Assembly: GCA_007695035.1 (NCBI GenBank)
Contig: REEO01000067.1
Location: 85,068 to 149,067, forward strand
From: Saprospirales bacterium
Lineage (GTDB): Bacteria > Bacteroidota > Bacteroidia > Chitinophagales > Saprospiraceae
DNA length: 64,000 bases
Direction of reading: 5' to 3'
The translations under genes were made by a program, and so were the position numbers. Numbering within the stretch: position 1 is the stretch's first letter; every line of letters begins with the position of its first letter. The notes beneath the pieces were generated by a model. The model was not told the DNA's origin. It saw nothing but the letters and a program-made list of their open reading frames with translations, and searched no databases. Below, in pieces: positions 54,296 to 61,802 of this stretch.

Positions 54296-55747
54296 TTATT
54301 GAGGAGATATGTCAGGAGTTTGCTCAATTTGTTGATAGAGTTCCTGATCAGTCATCTCCTTGGATTCACCCAGCCAAAACTCCATATTGGGACATTCATT
54401 GTAAAGTTTGTCAACCCTGATGTAAGTTTCTCCCAGCTTCTCCAAAAGCCATTCATTGAAATGCTGGGCCCTTTTGTACTCGGTAGCCAGGTCTTTGATC
54501 TTGGTGTAATCCTGTTGTAAATTGGCTCTATGTGGTCTGGTTCTGGAGATTAGCTTGAATATTTTATACTCGGTTTCGCCTCCTCTTTCTGAAAATTCTA
54601 TCACCTCGGATATCTCACCTACCTGCAAATCAATCACTGCGAAATAAACATCGGGATCGAGTTGTCCAACTTCGAAAAAGGTATTTCCCGTTGCTGGATT
54701 GACTTTGCGTCCACCGTTGTTATAGGATTGCACTTTTTCACTTCCGAATCTTCTCACTGCCCTGTCAAAAGGTATAGAGTCTGTAATAATTTGATTTCTA
54801 ATACTGTCGAGTTTATTTCTCGCCAATTCTTTATCCTCTTGAGTGATCCGAGGCGTGACAAGGATGTGTCGTGCATTGATGCTGTTCCCTCTCCTTTCCA
54901 GCAGCTCAATGATGTGATAACCAAACTCAGTTTCAACAGGGTCGGAAATTTCTCCCGGCTCCAGATTGAATACTGTGGCCTCGAATTCCGGTACGAAGGT
55001 GCCCCGTCTTTGCCATCCTAGATTTCCTCCCTGACGGCCGGACCCTGGATCATCTGAGTATCTGATTGCCAGGGTTTCGAAGCTCTCTTCCTGCCTTATT
55101 ATTTTATCCCTAATTTCAGTGATTTTATTGAGGGCTTGCTCCCTTTCTTCATGACTGGCTTCGGGTATTTTTACCAGTTCTGCTATTTGCACCTCAGCAT
55201 TGTAAAAAGGCAGGCTGTCCCGCGGTATATTGTTAAAAAAGTCAACTACTTGAGAGGGTGTTGCCTCTATATCTCGAGTGATTCTTGCTTGCATTCTCTC
55301 CGCGAGGAGTTGATTTCTGAGTGGCTTTCGCTGATCCTCCTTTACCTGCTCAATGGTCATTCCGTAAAAGTCCTCAAAGGCTGCAACATCCCCTCCCATT
55401 TGTTGGACAATTCGGTCGATCCTGGCTTCAATCTGCATATCCACTTCCTCCATCGGTACGATTACGGAGTCTAAAATGGCGTGGTGTACCAACAAATTTT
55501 GGGCCAGGGCATTCTCCAGAACTTCACATCGCGTACCTACCGGATCTACCTCATTTGGAAAATTTTCCTGAAGGTATTGGTATTGTTGTTCCACCTCTGA
55601 TAGAAGAATAAATTCACCCCCAATCTGAGCAATGACCCTGTCCAGGAGTTTTTTATCCTGAGCCTGGAGTCCTGTTGAAAAGCAAAATGCTGTGGCAATC
55701 AGAGCAGTTGCCATTGTTGAAGGGAAAATGTTCAAAAGCCTTATCAT
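54296..55747 (-). CDS. SurA-like periplasmic peptidyl-prolyl isomerase with two parvulin domains
   Basis: 483 residues. Signal peptide (about 10-30, ending LQAQ), N-terminal SurA-type chaperone region (about 35-180), then two parvulin domains (about 185-290, with ALRYSDDPGSGRQGGNLGW-type blocks and DPVETEFGYHIIELLERR, and about 295-400, with ARHILV and VGEISEVIEF). It helps outer-membrane proteins fold in the periplasm. It overlaps the preceding gene by 4 bp and is the last of three in the operon. Confidence 0.92.
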   Translation of the reverse strand: MIRLLNIFPSTMATALIATAFCFSTGLQAQDKKLLDRVIAQIGGEFILLSEVEQQYQYLQENFPNEVDPVGTRCEVLENALAQNLLVHHAILDSVIVPMEEVDMQIEARIDRIVQQMGGDVAAFEDFYGMTIEQVKEDQRKPLRNQLLAERMQARITRDIEATPSQVVDFFNNIPRDSLPFYNAEVQIAELVKIPEASHEEREQALNKITEIRDKIIRQEESFETLAIRYSDDPGSGRQGGNLGWQRRGTFVPEFEATVFNLEPGEISDPVETEFGYHIIELLERRGNSINARHILVTPRITQEDKELARNKLDSIRNQIITDSIPFDRAVRRFGSEKVQSYNNGGRKVNPATGNTFFEVGQLDPDVYFAVIDLQVGEISEVIEFSERGGETEYKIFKLISRTRPHRANLQQDYTKIKDLATEYKRAQHFNEWLLEKLGETYIRVDKLYNECPNMEFWLGESKEMTDQELYQQIEQTPDISPQ

Positions 55748-56637
55748 TGATAGTGTATTTTTATGTTGTTATTGCGCATTTCTCGCTGGTAGAGGTCATT
55801 TCTGATTCTCGAGGTCAATTCATTGCGCCTTTCCATTAAAATAAGTTGGCGCACATAGTCTTCAACCCGCTGCAAAGGAAGTGGTTCTCCCTCTTCGACT
55901 ACCTCCACGACTTTGAGAAAAAAGCGCCTATTTTCACTCACATAGGAAAACTCATAGCCTGGGATAATATTTTCCACACTTATTTCTTTATTCGTCAAGA
56001 TGGAAAATTCTCTGTATGAATACCATTTAGAGGGATTCATAATCCATAGTCCCTGTGCTTCATCTACCTTTTCCTCCACCTCCTTCTCTGAAAGATCCAG
56101 ATCGTAAATTTGATTTCTTACTTCCCAAATATTGCCTCTACCTTCAGGCAGTTTAACCAATCTTGCTTTCAGGTGTAGTTCCGGGGCGATAAATTGCTCG
56201 GTATTGTATTCGTGAAATCTGCGCTTTTGAACAGCTGTGATGGCAGTATCCAGTTTTTCGATTACCAATCTCGATTCGAGTTCGTGGCGCAAAAGTGCTG
56301 CACGGTACTTCTCCACCTTTCTGTCTATAGATGGTGTGTCCTCGAATTTTTTTTCCGCTTCTAGCAAAAATGCCTGATCTCTGACCCAATTTTCAATAGC
56401 CGGTTTTATCACCTTACTGGTGTCGTCATCCGGACCGACAATTCTGAGGAGGTGATCGAGGTCACTTTTATACAACTTCTTGTCACCCACCTCAGCAAGC
56501 AATTCACCGCGATTGGTGATTAGGGCGTTGTTGTCGCAGGAAGTGACGGTAAAAGAAATAGCCATAATCAGGGCAATGGCTTTTAGTATTGAGCCTGAAA
56601 CCCCGGTTCTTTCAGTCTTTTTTCGAACTATTTCCAT
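55744..56637 (-). CDS. SurA-N-like lipoprotein, parvulin-related
   Basis: 297 residues from ATG 56637, which overlaps the upstream gene by 10 bp; the longer frame would overlap it by 82. The signal (about 18-33) ends in a lipobox V-T-S-C. The rest has a SurA-like N-terminal helical core (about 45-150) and a degenerate parvulin-like C-terminal part (FSILTNKEISVENIIPGYEFSYV, ending in basic helices). I see no clear G-Y-H-I-I active site, so it is probably a chaperone rather than an isomerase. It is the middle gene of the foldase operon. Confidence 0.75.
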   Translation of the reverse strand: MEIVRKKTERTGVSGSILKAIALIMAISFTVTSCDNNALITNRGELLAEVGDKKLYKSDLDHLLRIVGPDDDTSKVIKPAIENWVRDQAFLLEAEKKFEDTPSIDRKVEKYRAALLRHELESRLVIEKLDTAITAVQKRRFHEYNTEQFIAPELHLKARLVKLPEGRGNIWEVRNQIYDLDLSEKEVEEKVDEAQGLWIMNPSKWYSYREFSILTNKEISVENIIPGYEFSYVSENRRFFLKVVEVVEEGEPLPLQRVEDYVRQLILMERRNELTSRIRNDLYQREMRNNNIKIHYQ

Positions 56638-58595
56638 TTCTTCATTACTCTTTCCACTACTTCTCTGTCCAGTTCTATCGTATATTTTTCCTTTAGATCT
56701 GCCATCCATTCCTTCTCCAACTTATCCTGGTAGTCAGCAATGACAAATCCGCGAGCCTCTTCCAATTTTCTCTGGCGCGGAGGAATGATGGATTCGACCT
56801 TAGAAAATGTAAAACCATCTTCCCCTGTTGGAGTTAACTCTGTTTTACTGCCAACACTCATCTCCAATTGATCGGGCATATTCCTCACATCCAGGGTGTC
56901 GATTTGAGTGGTTACTTCCATGCCTCTCCGTCCATCAAATCTTGAAACTACTCTGGAATGATGGTTGTCTTTAGCAAAAGAATACATTCGCTGACTCACT
57001 CGCTGGTTTGCTTTTTCCAAGGAAAAAGTTACGACCTCAGCCGTCTCCCGCGTCAGATAATTGTGTGCATTTTCCTCGTAAAATTGGCGGAGGCCTTCTT
57101 CATCTTCGGAAGCCCGGTCCCACACTTTTCTCCTGGTAAGCTCGAACAATAGAATGCCCTCTTCATACTCCCGCATTAGGGCTCTGAATTCGGGATAAGT
57201 GTCCTCGAGTATAGATTCCTGGTAGCTTATTGCGGCATCTCCGGAGAATTCTCCGTAGAGCTTCCTGACCGCGTAATCCAGGTCTGTTTCCCGGCTCATC
57301 CTGAGACGCATTCTGGTATTTCGCCTGAGGTTTTCTGCAAATTCAGCGAGTTTGTAATCCCGCTCTCCAATTGTGAAAAGGATGTCGTCCTGCAGGTCTT
57401 CAGGCACTCTCCACCGGTAGGAGAAAAAATCTTCATCCAGGGTGGCTATAAAGTCGGTGAGGAGCTCCTCATTTCTCTCATACTTCGCTTCCTCTTTGAT
57501 TCTCTCAATAAGTTCCTGCATGGCGATGTCCTTCCTATCGGAATCTTCGAGCTGCTGCTCCAAAAGGGGTTTCATTTTTTCAAAATCACTCAGTGGTCTT
57601 TTGCTAATACGCTGAATGATGTGATACCCGACCCTGGTCTCTACTGGCCCGGTGTATGCGCCGTCCTCCGGTATGGAAAAAGCTGCATCTTCAAATGATC
57701 TCTCAAACAAATTTATTCCCGCAAAGCCAACATACCCACCTCTGTTGGCTGTGGCAGCATCCTCAGAATAGCGCTGCGCCACTTCCCTGAAAGATTTTCC
57801 ACTTTCCAATTCCTCCAAAACAGTCTCGACTTTTTCCTCCGGGGATGGCCCGGTACCTTCATCGGTAGCAAAGCGAATGAGTATGTGGGCCAGTTCGACC
57901 TCCCCTCGAGCAGTACGGCGATCGTTTACACGGATTACATGGTAACCCATGTTGCTTCTGACGGGTTTGCTGAATTCTCCCGCTGCCGTCTCGTAAACCG
58001 CTGTTTCAAATTCATAAAAGCCATCGGGTAAAGGAGCGGTCAGGTATCCAATGTTCCCCCCATTTTGTTGAGCAGAGGGATCGTCTGAATGGACACGGGC
58101 AACTTCACTGAAAGATTCCGCTTCCATTAATTTTCCCCTTAATCTATTTGCTTCCTCATAAGCAGCCTTGGCGGTGGAGTCATCGGCCCCGGCTCCAACT
58201 TCAACTAACAGGTGACTGACATTGATGTCATACTGCTTCCGCTCAAACAGTTCCTCTACCAGTCTCTTCATGACCTCCCGATTCATGAGGAAGGATTTGG
58301 AGAGTTGTCTGCGATAACCTTCCAACTCCTCCCTGAGAGTGGGAAGGGTATCGAGTTCTATCTCTCTGGCTCGGTGTACTTTCAGTTTGAAGTTGACGTA
58401 CATGTCCAGGTAGTTCTTGGCATCTTCCACATCCGCTTGAAATCCCTCTGGATTGTTTTTATTGAAAATGTACAAAAACTCATCCACCGTGACTTCTGTG
58501 TCGTCAATGGTGAACAAAACATCACTCCCCTCTTGCGGAAAAAGCTGAACCAGCAAGAACATTTTTATACAAACTATAATCGCCGCTATTTTCAT
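56628..58595 (-). CDS. Periplasmic peptidyl-prolyl isomerase with two parvulin domains
   Basis: 655 residues. Short signal-like N-terminus (about 1-20). A helical SurA-type region (about 35-120) is followed by two parvulin domains. The first (about 122-225) has NVSHLLVEV, HSDDPSAQQNGGNIGYL and NMGYHVIRV. The second (about 230-335) has LAHILIRF, YSEDAATANRGGYVGF and RVGYHIIQRI. A third, more divergent half (about 390-650) follows. It starts the operon and probably works with its two neighbours on outer-membrane protein folding. Confidence 0.92.
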   Translation of the reverse strand: MKIAAIIVCIKMFLLVQLFPQEGSDVLFTIDDTEVTVDEFLYIFNKNNPEGFQADVEDAKNYLDMYVNFKLKVHRAREIELDTLPTLREELEGYRRQLSKSFLMNREVMKRLVEELFERKQYDINVSHLLVEVGAGADDSTAKAAYEEANRLRGKLMEAESFSEVARVHSDDPSAQQNGGNIGYLTAPLPDGFYEFETAVYETAAGEFSKPVRSNMGYHVIRVNDRRTARGEVELAHILIRFATDEGTGPSPEEKVETVLEELESGKSFREVAQRYSEDAATANRGGYVGFAGINLFERSFEDAAFSIPEDGAYTGPVETRVGYHIIQRISKRPLSDFEKMKPLLEQQLEDSDRKDIAMQELIERIKEEAKYERNEELLTDFIATLDEDFFSYRWRVPEDLQDDILFTIGERDYKLAEFAENLRRNTRMRLRMSRETDLDYAVRKLYGEFSGDAAISYQESILEDTYPEFRALMREYEEGILLFELTRRKVWDRASEDEEGLRQFYEENAHNYLTRETAEVVTFSLEKANQRVSQRMYSFAKDNHHSRVVSRFDGRRGMEVTTQIDTLDVRNMPDQLEMSVGSKTELTPTGEDGFTFSKVESIIPPRQRKLEEARGFVIADYQDKLEKEWMADLKEKYTIELDREVVERVMKKWK

Positions 58596-59003
58596 TCTAA
58601 TACGTTATCTGTTTTGATTTCATTAACTGTCCACCGGCCTTGTAAATTATTTCTAAAGACCTATTACACATTTCAAATCGCTCATTTTCCTTCAAAAGCT
58701 TTTTCCAATGGTTGTTGATGTCCCCTATTTTGAACTGCCCAATGACCGGGATTGCAACTGGAATGCCTGACTAATTCATAACAATCATCCCGGCAAAGAA
58801 CTTTTCTGAAAAACCGTATTCATGTTTTGAAACCCCGATTTTTCGAAAAAAGGGACCTTTATGGATTTACGGGTTTTTAAATCGGTTGCAAAAATAATAG
58901 AATTTAGCAACTTTGGTAATCGCACTGTAATCGACTTTGGTGCGCGGTTTATTGCAGTATTTTTTAGTTCATTAAATTTCTATTAGGCAATTGCTCTGAT
59001 TCA
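58596..59003. other. Intergenic stretch without a supported gene
   Basis: A 408-bp AT-rich gap between purD (minus strand) and the foldase operon start (minus strand). It should carry the foldase promoter. No coding frame, repeat or clear stem stands out. Confidence 0.5.
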
Positions 59004-60275
59004 TTATCCCAGGATGTCCTTACCTATATCTTTTCGATAGGTGATGCCCTCATAGCAGATTCTGTTCATGTTTTCGTAAGACTTTGCCACAGCCTCTTCT
59101 GGGGTTTTTGCCAGTGAACTTATGGCCAGTACACGGCCACCGTTGGTCATAATCCGGTTGCCCACCATCTTTGTTCCTGCGTGAAAGAGATAACTGTCTG
59201 AAATGGCCTCCAATCCGGAAATCGGCTTCCCCTTTTCGACCGACCCGGGATAGCCTTTTGAGGCAGCGATAACGGCAGCCGAAGAATTGGGTGAAATTTG
59301 AATCTCTTCACCCGGCTTACCATCGATGATCGAGATAATATGACTGACAAGGTCAGAATCAATGCGTGGTAGGATTGCCTGGGTTTCAGGGTCGCCCAGT
59401 CTGCAATTGTACTCAATGACTTTTGGCGCACCTCCGTGATTGATCAAGCCGAAAAAGATGAATCCGCAATAGGGGATTTTTTCCTTTTGCAAGCCCACCA
59501 GTGTGGGTTCAACTATCTCCTTTATAACCCGCTCTTTGAGCTCGCCTTTGAAAAATGGGACGGGAGAAATAGATCCCATTCCACCAGTATTGGGTCCGGT
59601 ATCGCCCTCGCCTATGCGCTTGTAATCTTTGGCTTCCGGGAGCAACTGATAGTTTTTACCATCGGTCAGAATAAAAACGGAGAATTCAGTCCCATCGAGA
59701 AACTCCTCTACGACCACTTTTTTCGAGGCTTCGCCAAATTGCCCTTCCAGCATTTCAGACAGGGACTTTTTGGCCTCTGCGGTGTTTTCCGTGATAATTA
59801 CTCCTTTTCCCGCAGCCAGACCGTCTGCTTTGAGTACATACGGTCCCGGGTAACTTTTCAGGTAACTGATTCCCTCCTCGAGATTGTCCAGTGTGAACTC
59901 CCTGTATTGGGCTGTGGGTATTTGATACTTAAACATAAATTCCTTGGCAAAACTCTTGCTTCCCTCTAGACGGGCACCCGATTTTCCCGGTCCCAGTATT
60001 CGTACTTCATTCAATTCCTGAAATGCCTGAAGTTGGTCTGCGAGACCTTCTGCCAGTGGTGCTTCAGGACCGATAATAACCAGACCTATGTTCTCTTTAA
60101 CAATAAAATCCCTTATGGCTTTGGCTTCTTTTAACGGCAGACCGACATTTTTTGCAGTCATTTCAGTGCCCGCATTACCGGGACTAACCCACACATTTTC
60201 GACGGCTTTACTCTGTTGAACTTTGGTGCAAAGAGCGTGTTCTCTTCCACCGCTACCTAGTATCAATACATTCAT
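59004..60275 (-). CDS. purD: Phosphoribosylamine-glycine ligase
   Basis: 423 residues. Opens with the GARS dinucleotide-like motif MNVLILGSGGREHAL. The ATP-grasp part has KADGLAAGKGVIIT near residue 150, VVEEFLDGTEFSVF near 187, GDTGPNTGGMGSISP near 223 and the metal site VIEYNCRLGDPETQ near 285. It joins glycine to phosphoribosylamine in purine synthesis. It is a single minus-strand gene of normal length. Confidence 0.97.
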   Translation of the reverse strand: MNVLILGSGGREHALCTKVQQSKAVENVWVSPGNAGTEMTAKNVGLPLKEAKAIRDFIVKENIGLVIIGPEAPLAEGLADQLQAFQELNEVRILGPGKSGARLEGSKSFAKEFMFKYQIPTAQYREFTLDNLEEGISYLKSYPGPYVLKADGLAAGKGVIITENTAEAKKSLSEMLEGQFGEASKKVVVEEFLDGTEFSVFILTDGKNYQLLPEAKDYKRIGEGDTGPNTGGMGSISPVPFFKGELKERVIKEIVEPTLVGLQKEKIPYCGFIFFGLINHGGAPKVIEYNCRLGDPETQAILPRIDSDLVSHIISIIDGKPGEEIQISPNSSAAVIAASKGYPGSVEKGKPISGLEAISDSYLFHAGTKMVGNRIMTNGGRVLAISSLAKTPEEAVAKSYENMNRICYEGITYRKDIGKDILG

Positions 60276-60583
60276 ATTGTTTTTTGCGTAAAGATAAGGC
60301 TATGCAGATAGAAGACGTGGACAAAAAGGTGTTTAATTCTTTGGTTTTTCTAACGCAATTAGGTTTCTCATATCTCAACAACCGTAAACCTTCGTTCCAT
60401 CAGTTCGCCTTGCGAGCCTATCAACCTCCCTATTTTTGCTAGAATAGTTGATTTTACTATCTTTTGGTGGGCGTAATTTATTTGACCCACGCTTGTTAAT
60501 AAAATGTTAATTTGTCTTGTGTTCTAGGGTGGTTTCTGAGTGTAAGTAAATTTAATTTCATCTCAAACATCTAAATCAACACC
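60276..60583. other. Intergenic region with divergent promoters, no gene
   Basis: A 308-bp gap between divergent purD and the secreted-type unknown. On the minus strand TATCTTTA near the purD start resembles a -7 element; on the plus strand several TTTG/TTTTG runs could serve. No coding frame or structure is convincing. Confidence 0.45.
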
Positions 60584-60599
60584 ATGAAAATTTACTCAT

Positions 60600-61136
60600 T
60601 TGCTTACACCTCTTTTAGTTCTTGTGGGATTCTTCGGATTGAGAAGTGATATTGAAAAATTATCCGTCAAATCCATTGAACCAGGCGTAGATTATAGTGG
60701 GGGTGTTGATGGAGATCCGATTTTCTCATATGATAAAAATTATTTTTTGGGATCTATTTTCTATGATGAGGATGCTGAGATGCATGTCGTATCAGTAAAT
60801 ACTGAAAACGCAAAAGCGCATCTGGCATCCAAACATGGAAGAGGTCACTCCTTTGACAGTCTAACCGTTGTCAAAAATCACCTTTACCTGTATTTTAATA
60901 AGGGAAGTAAAATTTTTGCACAGGATGTCAATCTCGGTAGTAGAGATTGGGTAAATAGTGATTTGAAATTCGGCTATGCTGGGACCCATTCATGTGATGC
61001 CGAATGTGTTAGTACTGCAATCTGCGAAAGCTGTTCTTTTATGAGGGATAATGGGAAAATTGTGGACTGCAATTGCGACCAATCATCGATGGTATGTTGT
61101 CACACAATTAAGGGATATTCCTTCGGATACAGGTGA
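60600..61136 (+). CDS. Hypothetical Cys-rich secreted-type protein with apparent 5' frameshift
   Basis: 178 residues if started at TTG 60600. The ATG at 60584 (M-K-I-Y-S) is in another frame, which stops at 60647. Removing one T from the TTT at 60599-60601 joins them into a normal signal peptide: M-K-I-Y-S-L-L-T-P-L-L-V-L-V-G-F-F-G-L. The mature part is unfamiliar; it has FDSLTVVKNHLYLYF-type strands and ends in a cysteine-rich stretch (about 133-168) with eight cysteines (CDAEC, CESC, CNC, CC). So this is a frameshifted gene, a sequencing slip or a TTG start. No family recognised. Confidence 0.55.
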   Translation: MLTPLLVLVGFFGLRSDIEKLSVKSIEPGVDYSGGVDGDPIFSYDKNYFLGSIFYDEDAEMHVVSVNTENAKAHLASKHGRGHSFDSLTVVKNHLYLYFNKGSKIFAQDVNLGSRDWVNSDLKFGYAGTHSCDAECVSTAICESCSFMRDNGKIVDCNCDQSSMVCCHTIKGYSFGYR

Positions 61137-61331
61137 TTCCGCGCGCAAGAAATCCTAATTCTTAAATTGACTTTACTTATTTCCAGCAAGACCGATTTAT
61201 ATCAGGTATCGAATAAGGCTATCAAAAGCCCTTATGTACCTTGCACTTTACCGTATTCCTGGCCGGCAACCTTCGTCTTTAAGTGATTTGGCGAAAAAAA
61301 AGGCTCCCAATTTGACTAAAAACCTTTATAA

Positions 61332-61363
61332 TTTAGGTGGTTACTTATAAAAGTGTATCTTTG
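61332..61363 (+). promoter_or_regulatory. Bacteroidota-type promoter for rpsO
   Basis: TTTAG at 61332-61336, a 19-nt spacer and TATCTTTG at 61356-61363 fit the -33/-7 pattern. It lies 55 bp upstream of the rpsO start. Confidence 0.5.
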
Positions 61364-61417
61364 CACCGCTAAAACTGATCTCTGTGATCACTATTGGTAA
61401 CCTTAACAAACAAACAA

Positions 61418-61693
61418 ATGTCAGAGTACTTAACGAAAGAAGACAAGAAGAAGATTTTCGCAGAATTTGGTGGGTCAGAGACCAATACCGGTTCTGCTGA
61501 GGCGCAGATTGCCCTTTTTACTCACAGGATAAAGGGCCTGTCCGACCACCTGAAGGTCAATAAGAATGACAATTCGAGCCGGAATACCCTGCTCACATTG
61601 GTAGGTAAGCGCCGAAGATTGCTCAATTACCTCGCAGCCAAAGATATCGACGCATACAGAAAACTGATTGAGAAGTTGAAAATCAGAAAGTAA
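61418..61693 (+). CDS. rpsO: 30S ribosomal protein S15
   Basis: 91 residues from ATG 61418, which gives the family N-terminus MSEYLTKEDKKKIFAEFGG; the frame opens further upstream without reason. The RNA-binding signature F-G-G-S-E-T-N-T-G-S-A-E-A-Q-I-A-L and the later RNTLLTLVGKRRRLLNYL are intact. It binds 16S rRNA early in small-subunit assembly. It is followed by a strong terminator and then pnp, the usual gene order. Confidence 0.97.
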   Translation: MSEYLTKEDKKKIFAEFGGSETNTGSAEAQIALFTHRIKGLSDHLKVNKNDNSSRNTLLTLVGKRRRLLNYLAAKDIDAYRKLIEKLKIRK

Positions 61694-61703
61694 TACTTCA
61701 CTC

Positions 61704-61740
61704 AATACTCTCCTGATATGTGTCGCGAGAGTATTTTTTT
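61704..61740 (+). terminator. Rho-independent terminator after rpsO
   Basis: A 9-bp stem, AATACTCTC (61704-61712) with GAGAGTATT (61727-61735), closes a 14-nt loop and runs straight into T tract (to 61740). It lies 11 bp after the rpsO stop and before pnp, so it may separate the two or regulate read-through into pnp. Confidence 0.8.
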
Positions 61741-61802
61741 TACAGGTCAAAAGGTTTTTCTAAAGCCCGACCGCCATTACTCACCAAATTATTTTTTCTA
61801 GT

